A stretch of DNA of 64,000 nucleotides from Pseudoalteromonas shioyasakiensis. GTDB taxonomy: Bacteria > Pseudomonadota > Gammaproteobacteria > Enterobacterales > Alteromonadaceae. The position numbers and the translations under genes were made by a program. Shown here in pieces: positions 18,080 through 25,333 of this stretch; within the stretch, counting starts at the first letter, position 1; every line of letters begins with the position of its first letter. Where the stretch lies: assembly GCF_019134595.1 (NCBI RefSeq), contig NZ_CP077770.1:2066001-2130000 (forward strand), given 5' to 3'. A model generated the notes under the pieces. That model saw only the letters and a program-made list of their open reading frames with translations, had not been told where the DNA came from and ran no database searches.

Positions 18080-18148
18080 AGTTAACAAGTTTGTTAAAAA
18101 TAAACCAATAAAAAAACGCGCAATTTGCTCGCTATAAACATGTTAGGT
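17996..18148 (+). repeat. Related cassette tail, copy A
   Basis: 153 bp similar to 21013-21192: both open with CTCGCATAGTCAAGAAA, contain AACACT(A/G)GCAATTAGTTA and end CTCGCTATAAACATGTTAG. Copy B has an extra segment of about 23 bp. Both end exactly in an attC core, and neither contains a gene. Confidence 0.85.
18080..18148 (+). other. attC-like site
   Basis: 69 bp from AGTTAAC (18080-18086) to GTTAGGT (18142-18148). Outer arms AGTTAACAAGTTT and AAACATGTTAGGT are largely complementary. It is the first plus-oriented site. Confidence 0.7.
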
Positions 18149-18686
18149 GTACTTGGTGTTTACTTCTGAACCAAATTATTCTCAATATACTCATGAGGAA
18201 TTTTTAGATGTTTTAGAGCATATTGATCGGGATAAATATCATCATAGGTATCAAATTGTACTTAAAGAAATAGACAATAGAAATAAAGGAATCTCTCCGA
18301 AAACTGGTTCTAAGTGTAAGTCACCAATAAGTTCTGTTAAAAACGATGATAACGTTGTAATTAAAGCAATAACTAATTTAAGGTTAAATACCTCACGGCT
18401 TTTGAAAACTATTTTTCTTTTAGGTTGTATTTTTACTTTCTTGGCATTTGTGTTTACACCACAACCCGAGGGATTCGGTGACTTCGTAGCTTTTATAGTG
18501 TTTTTATTTTTAAGCCCATTTTTACTTGTTTATTGCATTCATGCAGTAAAAACTGGAGAAATAGAAATTAAAGCAATAACTGTTAAGCGCAGTGAATCAC
18601 CCGGTTGTTTTTGGTTAGGTATCGTCACGTATGCAACATTTTCAATTTTTGTTTTGTTTACTCTAATTTGGAATACATACACCTAA
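18147..18686 (+). CDS. Cassette-encoded two-helix membrane protein
   Basis: 179 residues from a GTG overlapping the attC core; no better start or clear ribosome site is visible. The N-terminus (YSQYTHEEFLDVLEHIDRDK, residues about 11-30) is a short acidic motif I have seen on small membrane proteins; then three hydrophobic segments at roughly 85-105, 112-132 and 154-175. The stop lies inside the next attC site. Function unknown. Confidence 0.65.
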   Translation: MYLVFTSEPNYSQYTHEEFLDVLEHIDRDKYHHRYQIVLKEIDNRNKGISPKTGSKCKSPISSVKNDDNVVIKAITNLRLNTSRLLKTIFLLGCIFTFLAFVFTPQPEGFGDFVAFIVFLFLSPFLLVYCIHAVKTGEIEIKAITVKRSESPGCFWLGIVTYATFSIFVLFTLIWNTYT

Positions 18687-18780
18687 CAAGGTAAATTAAA
18701 AGTGCGGACAAAAACAGTTGGCTTTGTTCGTGCATCACAAATTTTGCAACTACTTTTTGCCGTTTATCGCGGCGTTAGCT
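18681..18780 (+). other. attC site
   Basis: Canonical 100-bp site: R'' ACCTAAC (18681-18687), R' GTTAGCT (18774-18780) preceded by GCGGC, with an inner CAGTTGGC-type stem. The stop codon of the preceding gene overlaps R''. Confidence 0.9.
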
Positions 18781-18795
18781 ATATGGTGTAATCGA

Positions 18796-19146
18796 ATGAG
18801 AGTTTTAGTCTACTTTTTATTAGTTGGTTTAATAGCTTGTAGTAATAATTATCAAGTTTCTACAATCAATTATAAGAATTTAACAAAATCTCAAACTTTT
18901 ACATTAACGAGTACATGTGGAGATAAAGTTATAGCTATTAAGATAGAAGGCTATGGAAACTCTACCGGTTCTTCCGTTATACATTTGATGCTAAACGGTG
19001 AAGCGTATAAATCTGAAACTCTAGATGGTGAGTTCAAATTTAAATGGTCTGGTGACTGGTACAGCGAAAAGGCTATTATACGTTACATTGCAAACTCGGA
19101 TAGCATAACTAATTTAACTTTGAGCTACAGAATGGAATGTGTATAG
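18796..19146 (+). CDS. Cassette-encoded lipoprotein
   Basis: 116 residues starting at the ATG 16 bp after the attC core; an in-frame upstream extension lies in attC DNA and is rejected. Signal peptide of about 14 residues with lipobox LIAC. The mature part contains two Cys (STCGDKV and MECV at the end) and a beta-rich GEFKFKWSGDWYSEKA segment. No family recognised. The gene is bounded by attC sites on both sides. Confidence 0.75.
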   Translation: MRVLVYFLLVGLIACSNNYQVSTINYKNLTKSQTFTLTSTCGDKVIAIKIEGYGNSTGSSVIHLMLNGEAYKSETLDGEFKFKWSGDWYSEKAIIRYIANSDSITNLTLSYRMECV

Positions 19147-19242
19147 CTAACAAATTAATCAATCAATGGACGCAGAACAGTTGAATTTACTCACTGCTTT
19201 CGTTTTTTAGCCAATAACTAACACCTAAACGGGGCATTATAT
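19145..19242 (+). other. attC site with mutated core
   Basis: R'' AGCTAAC (19145-19151); the R' position reads ATTATAT (19236-19242), in which the G of the essential GTT is A. Inner arms around CACTGCTTTCG and an 'ACACCTAAACGGGGC' segment are typical of attC. The lost G should impair recombination here. Confidence 0.8.
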
Positions 19243-19255
19243 ACCCTTTTAAAAT

Positions 19256-19519
19256 ATGGATATTGAACTACTATATGCTGCGAAAGCGGCTCACAAAAAA
19301 TCGATATATCACCGAGATTCTTTGCGAAATAGCAACAAATGTGGTTGTTTCTATTGCCTTGATATATTCGATTACAAAAATATCCTATATTGGACAGATG
19401 ATGGGGATACAGCTCTTTGTCCAACTTGTGACATAGATTCAGTCATTGGCGATGATTCTGGTTATCCTGTTACAGAAGAGTTCTTATCAGCTATGCAACA
19501 AATCTGGTTCAGTCCGTAA
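19256..19519 (+). CDS. Small zinc-ribbon-like cassette protein
   Basis: 87 residues, no signal peptide. Two Cys pairs (CGCFYC near residue 29-34 and CPTC near 59-62) suggest a zinc ribbon. The sequence between, YKNILYWTDDGDTALCPTC, and the tail VTEEFLSAMQQIWF are conserved in a small cytoplasmic protein family often found as a cassette; function unknown. ATG start 13 bp after the attC core. Confidence 0.75.
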   Translation: MDIELLYAAKAAHKKSIYHRDSLRNSNKCGCFYCLDIFDYKNILYWTDDGDTALCPTCDIDSVIGDDSGYPVTEEFLSAMQQIWFSP

Positions 19520-19605
19520 TGAGTATGGGCAAAAAACGCATGGCTTGTACTCCATCGTCGTATATTATAGCCAAGTTTTAGTTGCCGCTTAGTGTGGCGT
19601 TAGCT
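19514..19605 (+). other. attC site with degenerate R''
   Basis: R' GTTAGCT (19599-19605) preceded by TGTGGC is good. The R'' position reads CCGTAAT (19514-19520), with C to T at the last base, and overlaps the preceding stop codon. Confidence 0.75.
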
Positions 19606-19620
19606 TTGTGAGAGAATTGT

Positions 19621-20181
19621 TTGCATCCTATCGAATTAACTTTCTATAGATTAGTATCCAGAGAAATCGAATTATCTGACTTCGAGAATTGGGTGTACAC
19701 GGAAACTACACTCGAACAAACCTTAAACTCTGATGATTATCTCGAAATCATTTCAATAAACTACAAAACGCCTTCCAGTTTATATGAAGCCCAAAAAGTG
19801 CTCTCAAAGTATTTTTCTATGGGTAAATATTATGAATGGAGTATTCGCAACATCCTCCATAAAATAATTGCTAAGCCGCACGATGTGGATAAATATATCG
19901 AGCAATGCTATGACCTATATTGCGAAGGATTTGGTTTCATGGATAACCTTGGGTTAGGTTACGGTCTTGGATTAACTTGTCCAGATGGTTTTAATGATAA
20001 AGTTGATGAATTCTACCCTCACATTGCTGAAGAAGCCGAAAGAGTAATATTGTGGCTAGATACAAGAAAAATAGTAATAACGGGGCATAGTGGTGAGTAT
20101 CAGGGTATCGAATACGATGATAATCGAAGCCACAAAGAAAAAGAGCCAACAAGTTATAAAATACAAAAATCAAAAAAGTAG
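19621..20181 (+). CDS. Cassette protein of unknown function
   Basis: 186 residues from a TTG start; no ATG lies nearby and the protein start MHPIELTFYRLVSREIEL looks natural. Acidic, cytoplasmic. Notable stretches are FENWVYTETTLEQTL, IISINYKTPSSLYEAQKVL and GFMDNLGLGYGLGL. It resembles uncharacterised small proteins with the same opening that occur near polymorphic-toxin or cassette loci, so an immunity role is possible but unproven. Confidence 0.65.
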   Translation: MHPIELTFYRLVSREIELSDFENWVYTETTLEQTLNSDDYLEIISINYKTPSSLYEAQKVLSKYFSMGKYYEWSIRNILHKIIAKPHDVDKYIEQCYDLYCEGFGFMDNLGLGYGLGLTCPDGFNDKVDEFYPHIAEEAERVILWLDTRKIVITGHSGEYQGIEYDDNRSHKEKEPTSYKIQKSKK

Positions 20182-20203
20182 TGGCAGTTTTGGTTGTAAG
20201 TAC

Positions 20204-20309
20204 AACTAACAAACGCACCAGGTGATGGGACTGCTAAAGCCTGGCTCTGTTCCGCTACTATTCATAATTTTTAGACAAACATTATTACCCCCTTTACAGG
20301 GCAAAAGGT
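20204..20309 (+). other. attC site with inactive-looking core
   Basis: R'' AACTAAC (20204-20210) is good. The R' position, expected GTTAGGT after a GGGC, reads AAAAGGT (20303-20309), so GTT is lost. Inner arms (GGGACTGCTAAAGCCTGGC) are VCR-like. Confidence 0.75.
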
Positions 20310-20315
20310 TTCTAA

Positions 20316-20702
20316 ATGAAATGGTATCTCACACTATTCATCATTGCAGCGCTTGCGGGTTGTGGAAAAAACACTTTACCTTCTGGGCTAAAGATGGAGA
20401 AATCTAAGGTTTTAACTTCTTCGCTTGGGCATAAGGCATATATTGTTGAAACAAGTTCTGTAAGTGGTGATGTTACTCAAGTATTTCTTGATTTTGCTAA
20501 CGGCACTTGTGGTGTAGGAGTCTTAGCTTCTTATCAATTGAATGCTGAGTTCAAGCTGACTTGGTTGACTGGAAGTGAATTACAGATTAAGAAAACTAAG
20601 CCTCTTGAAGTTCAATATAATGCTTCGTGGCCATTATTACGCTGTTCTAATCACGTGGTTAAAGTTAGCGTCGTAGAGTTCGAAGCTAACAATAAAATTT
20701 AA
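20316..20702 (+). CDS. Cassette-encoded lipoprotein
   Basis: 128 residues, ATG 6 bp after the attC core. Signal peptide with lipobox LAGC at about residues 13-16. The mature domain has Cys residues in NGTCGVG and LLRCSNH and looks beta-rich. No family recognised. The stop codon falls 16 bp inside the next attC site, common in cassettes. Confidence 0.75.
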   Translation: MKWYLTLFIIAALAGCGKNTLPSGLKMEKSKVLTSSLGHKAYIVETSSVSGDVTQVFLDFANGTCGVGVLASYQLNAEFKLTWLTGSELQIKKTKPLEVQYNASWPLLRCSNHVVKVSVVEFEANNKI

Positions 20703-20781
20703 AATGAAAAAATACTGGCTGGCATTTATTCTTCACGCACTGTAGCAAACAAGTAGTTGCCCTTTTATTTAGTAGTTAGAT
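20684..20781 (+). other. attC site
   Basis: R'' AGCTAAC (20684-20690), R' GTTAGAT (20775-20781), inner segment with TACTGGCTGGCATTTATTCTTC and GTAGCAAACAAGTAGTTGCCC. 98 bp, canonical apart from TA in place of GC before the core. Confidence 0.85.
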
Positions 20782-20820
20782 AAGCGGTTTGTATCTATTC
20801 TGAGAGTTTAATTGTTAGGT
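20775..20820 (+). repeat. 45-bp repeat bounded by core heptamers, copy 2
   Basis: Begins with the GTTAGAT core of the preceding attC and ends in GTTAGGT (20814-20820). Similar to 15238-15282 at the left edge of the array. Confidence 0.6.
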
Positions 20821-21109
20821 TTAAACATCAATTGAGAGACAGCAACTAGCAAATTCACCATCCGAAGTGCCAGCTTTCCCGAAGTTCCGCGAAGAGCCAA
20901 TTACTGACCATCAAGCATGACTCGTTACTGTCCCAAGACGTGTTTAGGCGAATTTTAAAAGAGCGAACATCGGCCGTTCACAATTGCTTTTCTATTTCGT
21001 CAAAGTCTATTGCTCGCATAGTCAAGAAAACGACCCAATCGCTCGTTTTTATCCTGAGGTAAAAGCGAGAACTCCTAAATTTTAATAACACTGGCAATTA
21101 GTTAGCAAG
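20821..21109. other. Gene-less cassette body
   Basis: Together with the following attC this is about 370 bp between two core sites with no supported gene on either strand. Its 3' part (from 21013) is related to 17996-18148. It may be a non-coding cassette or carry a promoter or small RNA; nothing specific can be shown. Confidence 0.5.
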
Positions 21110-21192
21110 TTTGTTAAAAATAATCTAATAAGAAAAACGAGCTACGTTGTGGTAGAAAAACGCGCGATTAGCTCGCTATAAACATGTTAGCT
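21013..21192 (+). repeat. Related cassette tail, copy B
   Basis: 180 bp, counterpart of 17996-18148. Contains an extra ~23-bp segment (around 21141-21163) absent from copy A. Ends in the attC core at 21186-21192. Confidence 0.85.
21110..21192 (+). other. attC-like site
   Basis: AGTTAGC (21110-21116; variant of AGTTAAC) to GTTAGCT (21186-21192), 83 bp, closely related to the site at 18080-18148 apart from an insertion in the middle. Confidence 0.65.
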
Positions 21193-21230
21193 GCACCTAA
21201 ACTTTACAGTTCATAACAAAGGAAAAATAG

Positions 21231-21869
21231 ATGGATTCAGCAGTAAAAATTTTCCAAATTCTCTTTTATATTACTGGATCACTGATTGCGATATTGACGT
21301 TTATTAAAGCAAAAAATGGACTCTTAAACTCTGTCAATACCGAGTACCAAAAACGTGTAATGGATCGATTGGCACTACTTTCTGATGAATTGTATGAAGA
21401 ATTTGATCCAAGTTCAGATAGATACTGGGGAAAGCAGGATTCAGCCAAGGAAGTTATAGAAAGGCTGCATGAAGAAATAAAACCTTTTAAACATGAAATA
21501 ATTACAAGTAAAGAAATTCATGTTGGAACGCCAACTCCTGATAACTTTGGTCATCTTACAACTTATCTTGACAAGTTAAAGTCTGATCCATTTATTCCAA
21601 AGAAAATTAGAGATAAAGTTATTTCAAACTTAGAAGCACGAACAAAATCCATGTTTTCTGCCTATATCCAAGAAATAGACAGCTATAAAAACGGGCTTAA
21701 AGAAGGTAAATACTGGGATAGCTTAGATACGAATTACGCATGGATTCATAATAAAATTAATGCTCGAATGTATGAAAATGGTGTTGGTATTTCTCAGCTG
21801 CAAGAAGCAGCTCATGACGTAAGACTTGCCATTCAAGAGCACTTAGAAAAATTCAATCCAATCAAATAA
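21231..21869 (+). CDS. Cassette protein with one N-terminal membrane helix
   Basis: 212 residues. One hydrophobic helix at about 8-26, then a long charged and mostly helical cytoplasmic part (YQKRVMDRLALLSDELYEEF, further helices to the C-terminus). AGGAAA lies 5 nt before the ATG. No family recognised; single-anchor proteins with helical cytosolic domains occur in defence loci, but nothing here proves that role. Flanked by attC sites. Confidence 0.7.
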   Translation: MDSAVKIFQILFYITGSLIAILTFIKAKNGLLNSVNTEYQKRVMDRLALLSDELYEEFDPSSDRYWGKQDSAKEVIERLHEEIKPFKHEIITSKEIHVGTPTPDNFGHLTTYLDKLKSDPFIPKKIRDKVISNLEARTKSMFSAYIQEIDSYKNGLKEGKYWDSLDTNYAWIHNKINARMYENGVGISQLQEAAHDVRLAIQEHLEKFNPIK

Positions 21870-21874
21870 AATGC

Positions 21875-21946
21875 AGCTAACAAGTGGCGTCAGTGCGCCC
21901 TGCGGGCAGGACTCGCTATCGCTCGCCTCTGCGCCAGGCGTTAGGT
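21875..21946 (+). other. attC site
   Basis: Compact canonical 72-bp site: R'' AGCTAAC (21875-21881), R' GTTAGGT (21940-21946) preceded by CAGGC, GC-rich arms CAAGTGGCGTCAGTGCGCC and CTCTGCGCCAGGC, and a long inner hairpin. Confidence 0.92.
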
Positions 21947-21950
21947 ACTT

Positions 21951-22439
21951 ATGAATATTCCGAAGGTAGACACATGGTTTTTCGAGAAGGTAGAGTTCCA
22001 TCACCCTAGTGTGCTTAGCATTAAACTGGTTGAAGGTGTTAAGTCAAATGAGCGAGAAATGGTGTTGTCTGATACTGATACTCCGATCGGGCCTTATTTC
22101 CCTGTTAAAGTTTTGGAAACGAGTCGATGTCTACGAGTCATATTTAACGAAGTGGTTTCGTTCCACATTATTGATGAGTCTTACTCTTCACCTACAGAAA
22201 AGTTAGATATTACCCACGAGTTCGGCCCTGTAAGAAAGTGCAATGGCCTCGAATATCAAAAGTATGTGCAGGCAGACAGTATTGTTGATCAAACTGGGCC
22301 TGATGAAATTTTTGGGTATTATATCTGGACAGAAGATCAGACGGTGTTCATTCTTGCAACCGCTGACCCAGAAGTCCTAATTAGTGACGAGAAGTCTAAT
22401 ACCTCCGTAGAGCGAGGAGATACCTATTTTAGTCAGTAG
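21951..22439 (+). CDS. Cassette protein of unknown function
   Basis: 162 residues, ATG 4 bp after the attC core. Soluble acidic protein without signal peptide or Cys clusters; a recurrent feature is VIFNEVVSFHIIDESY in the middle and GYYIWTEDQTVFILATADP towards the end. It looks like a small conserved alpha/beta protein of the kind found repeatedly in cassette arrays, with no known function. Confidence 0.7.
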   Translation: MNIPKVDTWFFEKVEFHHPSVLSIKLVEGVKSNEREMVLSDTDTPIGPYFPVKVLETSRCLRVIFNEVVSFHIIDESYSSPTEKLDITHEFGPVRKCNGLEYQKYVQADSIVDQTGPDEIFGYYIWTEDQTVFILATADPEVLISDEKSNTSVERGDTYFSQ

Positions 22440-22444
22440 AACGT

Positions 22445-22558
22445 ACCTAACAATCACATTAAGTCGCTCGCAGGCTCGCTGGGACAGTAACACGTGGGCT
22501 CTGTCGCTTATCTCGGATTTTAGCCCACGCATTACTGCCCCTTATGTGGGCGTTATGT
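22445..22558 (+). other. attC site
   Basis: R'' ACCTAAC (22445-22451), R' GTTATGT (22552-22558) after GGGC; inner palindrome with GTGGGCT / AGCCCAC arms. 114 bp. Confidence 0.9.
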
Positions 22559-22571
22559 ACCTAGGTAGAGT

Positions 22572-23012
22572 ATGAGAATATTTTTAACTTTCTTTGGACT
22601 GTTTATTTCAAGTTATGCCTATTCAAATGCTTCATCAGATGCTGAAAATGAAGGCGAAGCGATTGGAATAGTTTATGGGCACATTAAAGAAATGGATGTT
22701 TTTAAATTTATGTGCAATAGAAACGCTCCTGAAGCCGGGGCTATAGTTACTGAAGCTATTGATGCATGGATGTCTAGGAATAACGCGGTTGTTACAAACC
22801 TAATAACTGGCTTAGATAGAATTTCGACAAAAGAACGAGAGCAATTGTTTGATCTTGGAAAGAATGTTTCAAATAACTCAATAATTTGGTTTAACAAACA
22901 GAGTCAACCTAAAAAAGAAGAGTTGTGTCTGGCACTAGCAAAGAAATTGAGTTCTGATTTGTATAAAAAAGAGTATCCAATAGCCTATAAAATAATGGGT
23001 AAAGGTACATAA
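22572..23012 (+). CDS. Secreted cassette protein of unknown function
   Basis: 146 residues. Signal peptide of about 18-19 residues (FLTFFGLFISSYAYSNA), no lipobox. The mature part is helical with two Cys (KFMCNR and ELCLAL) that could form a disulphide. No family recognised. The stop codon overlaps the R'' end of the next attC-like site. Confidence 0.7.
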   Translation: MRIFLTFFGLFISSYAYSNASSDAENEGEAIGIVYGHIKEMDVFKFMCNRNAPEAGAIVTEAIDAWMSRNNAVVTNLITGLDRISTKEREQLFDLGKNVSNNSIIWFNKQSQPKKEELCLALAKKLSSDLYKKEYPIAYKIMGKGT

Positions 23013-23053
23013 CAAGCGCTTTAAATAATGGACAAGTAAAGCGAGTGTTATAT
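23007..23053 (+). other. Unusually short attC-like site
   Basis: ACATAAC (23007-23013) to GTTATAT (23047-23053), 47 bp. The arms continue as AAGCGCTTTA / TAAAGCG around a loop of about 13 nt. This is below the usual attC size and may be a deletion derivative keeping only the outer stem. Confidence 0.6.
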
Positions 23054-23068
23054 TTAAAGGATAGTTTA

Positions 23069-23488
23069 GTGAAAAACTTCATTTCGGTATTTCTTGTTCT
23101 TTTATTGGCTGGTTGCCAAGCTACAAGGTTTCACAACCCCGAAGGAATTGCTCAAAATCAGTTAGCATATATCTTCAAACAACCACATAAGCCGTTTAGT
23201 AGTAAACCGAGTGCATTTATCAATGCAGTTTTTGACGCTAACGGTTCATTGGTTATGCAATTTAAGCCAATGCAAAATGCTATTAAAGAAGCTTACTTGA
23301 AACCAGGCGAATATAAATTCATATTGCAATGTAATTATGGAGGTGGTGCGACAGACGCTGAAATTATTGCTGTTGTTGAGGTTGGTAAATCCTATAGATA
23401 CTCTTGTGGCATCACCCCAGAGAAGGTGTATATAGGTGCACGAATACTTCATAAATCTTATGCAATATTCGAAGAAGTTGAAATATAA
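23069..23488 (+). CDS. Cassette-encoded lipoprotein
   Basis: 139 residues from the GTG at 23069, which has AAAGGA 8 nt upstream; an earlier GTG at 23045 lies in attC DNA. Signal peptide with lipobox LAGC (about residues 13-16). The C-terminal half has a conserved look: LKPGEYKFILQCNYGG, VEVGKSYRYSCG, similar to bacterial proteins in which a polypeptide 'price' of export is paid by beta-sandwich modules (DUF2846-like), but this is uncertain. Confidence 0.7.
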   Translation: MKNFISVFLVLLLAGCQATRFHNPEGIAQNQLAYIFKQPHKPFSSKPSAFINAVFDANGSLVMQFKPMQNAIKEAYLKPGEYKFILQCNYGGGATDAEIIAVVEVGKSYRYSCGITPEKVYIGARILHKSYAIFEEVEI

Positions 23489-23729
23489 CAAGCCATTTCA
23501 GTGTGGGACTTTACGAATGACAGTAGTTGGCACACAACTGCACATCGTCTCAATACGTTTGCGTCCATTGACGATTTACAAACATAACTCGTCTTAGCCT
23601 CAACAATTGTAAATCCTTTTAGCTATGTGTAAGTTATTAATAATTTGATTATTAAAAACCGTATTTTGATAATTCTGGAAATTAACACATAGAGTGTTAA
23701 CGGGAATTCTCGGTAATACGCTGTTATAA
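23483..23729 (+). other. Long or composite cassette junction
   Basis: ATATAAC (23483-23489) overlaps the preceding stop and GTTATAA (23723-23729) precedes the next gene, 247 bp apart, too long for one normal attC. A second ACATAAC-like heptamer lies near 23585, so two sites or an insertion into one site are possible. An inner AGTTGGCACACAACT hairpin is present. No gene within. Confidence 0.4.
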
Positions 23730-23753
23730 CCCCTGTAGTATCAGTTGAACACC

Positions 23754-24134
23754 ATGACTATTTGTAAGAAATGTAACTCCAAAATATTCCCGAAAGCTGT
23801 TCGTTCTGGTAAGTATGTTGCGTACTTTTGTCCTGTATGTGGTATTCAGCAGAAGCGATTTGGATTAAACGAACTATATATTTTGGTTGTTTGTATTTTT
23901 CATCTATGGGCATTTGCGTTTTTCAATTATCACTTTAATTCTGGCAACATAACTTGGTCACCAATTATGTTGGGTTTAATTGGGGTTTCAGTTTGTGCAT
24001 TTTTAACTTTATTGTTTAGTTTGTTTAAAATAATTACCAATAATGGTGGGAACTGGAAAATTATCAATATTATGTCTTTTTCAGTATTTTCAGGGGCAAT
24101 AATTCTTGCAGCATCACAGGTGTGGGGGTTATAA
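23754..24134 (+). CDS. Zinc-ribbon membrane protein
   Basis: 126 residues from ATG 23754. N-terminal zinc ribbon CKKC (about 4-7) and CPVC (about 29-32), then three hydrophobic helices (about 41-60, 69-91, 100-121). No family recognised. The stop overlaps the last attC before the insertion sequence. Confidence 0.7.
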   Translation: MTICKKCNSKIFPKAVRSGKYVAYFCPVCGIQQKRFGLNELYILVVCIFHLWAFAFFNYHFNSGNITWSPIMLGLIGVSVCAFLTLLFSLFKIITNNGGNWKIINIMSFSVFSGAIILAASQVWGL

Positions 24135-24230
24135 CAAGGCAATAATGGATGGGACGCTCAAAGCTTGGCTGGCGCTCATTCTTCGCTAAGTGTAACCAAG
24201 CAAAATCCGCCCATTATTCGGGTGTTACAG
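24129..24230 (+). other. attC site, last of the array
   Basis: R'' TTATAAC (24129-24135), R' GTTACAG (24224-24230) preceded by CGGGT; arms AATAATGGATGGG and CCGCCCATTATT pair, with an inner GCTTGGC stem. 102 bp. Confidence 0.85.
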
Positions 24231-24316
24231 AATAAATACTATAACTCATTAATTAGATGGTACGCCCCACCCATTAGCTAAACTCATAGTGTTGGCTATT
24301 ACAGGAGGAAACCATC

Positions 24317-25333
24317 ATGTCAGTTGCAAAAGTCATAGGTATTGATTTAGGTAAATCAACCTTTCACCTAATTGGTCACGATTATTCTGGTCGTGAAATA
24401 TTTCGACATAAATACTCCAGAGCAAAGTTAGTCGATTTTCTATCTGTCCAAGAATCAACAGTTATTGCAATGGAAGCTTGCTGCGGTGCTCACTGGCTAG
24501 CAAGGAAATGCAAACAATTAGGACATGAGGTTAAGCTAATACCAGCTCAATATGTAAAACCTTATGTTAAGACCCATAAGAATGATTACATTGATGCAGA
24601 TGCGATAGCAGAAGCTGCAACAAGGCCAAACATGAGGTTTGTTTCAGTCAAAACAGAAGAAGCTCAATTAGGGACCGTTATTAGACGTGTTCGTTCTGGC
24701 TATATTAAAGAAAGAACCGCCTGTATGAACCGAATTGGCTCGATACTACTGGAATTTGGACTTAGCTTTCCGAGAGGCCATCATCAAATGAAAAACTTGT
24801 TCCAATGGATAGCTGATCAAAATGAAGTGTTGCCACCGCTATTGATTGCAGAGCTAACAACTCAATATGAATATTACAATCAACTAAATGTGTGGATTAA
24901 AGCTCAAGAAGATAAGTTATTAGCGTTAAATAAAGAAAACGATATAGCTAAGTTATTACAAACAATTCCAGGTGTTGGACCTATGACTGCATCATGCTGT
25001 ATATCAGCAGTTGGTAGTCCACAGGATTTTGATAATGGACGTAATTTTGCCGCTTGGCTAGGGTTAGTTCCATTTCAATACTCAACGGGCGGTAAACCTA
25101 GAATGTTAGGTATTTCCAAGCGGGGGAATAAGGAACTGAGAGAGTTATTTATTCACGCTGCTCGTGCCTTTATGTGGCGGGATAAAACAGCGGAAAAGTT
25201 CTTTGGAACATGGTTGATAGATTTAAAATGTCGAAAACCATTTAATGTCGCACTTGTTGCTTTAGCAAATAAAATAGCAAGAATAGCTTGGTCTGTAATG
25301 ACCAAGAAGAAGCCCTTTGAAATTAGAGTTTAA
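24317..25333 (+). CDS. IS110/IS1111 family transposase
   Basis: 338 residues, intact. N-terminal RuvC-like DEDD domain (IGIDLGKSTFHL with the first Asp at about residue 10, MEACCGAHWLA, then NDYIDADAIAEAA) and a C-terminal transposase_20 domain with QTIPGVGPMTA and FAAWLGLVP followed by ISKRGNKELRELFIHAARA, which carries the catalytic Ser region. A strong AGGAGG site precedes the ATG. These recombinases act without DDE chemistry and are guided by an RNA encoded in the element. Confidence 0.95.
   Translation: MSVAKVIGIDLGKSTFHLIGHDYSGREIFRHKYSRAKLVDFLSVQESTVIAMEACCGAHWLARKCKQLGHEVKLIPAQYVKPYVKTHKNDYIDADAIAEAATRPNMRFVSVKTEEAQLGTVIRRVRSGYIKERTACMNRIGSILLEFGLSFPRGHHQMKNLFQWIADQNEVLPPLLIAELTTQYEYYNQLNVWIKAQEDKLLALNKENDIAKLLQTIPGVGPMTASCCISAVGSPQDFDNGRNFAAWLGLVPFQYSTGGKPRMLGISKRGNKELRELFIHAARAFMWRDKTAEKFFGTWLIDLKCRKPFNVALVALANKIARIAWSVMTKKKPFEIRV

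Noticed and set aside
15204..24230. Defence island or prophage
   Set aside because: No restriction, CBASS, Gabija, phage structural or integrase genes were recognised; the attC-like spacing explains the region better.
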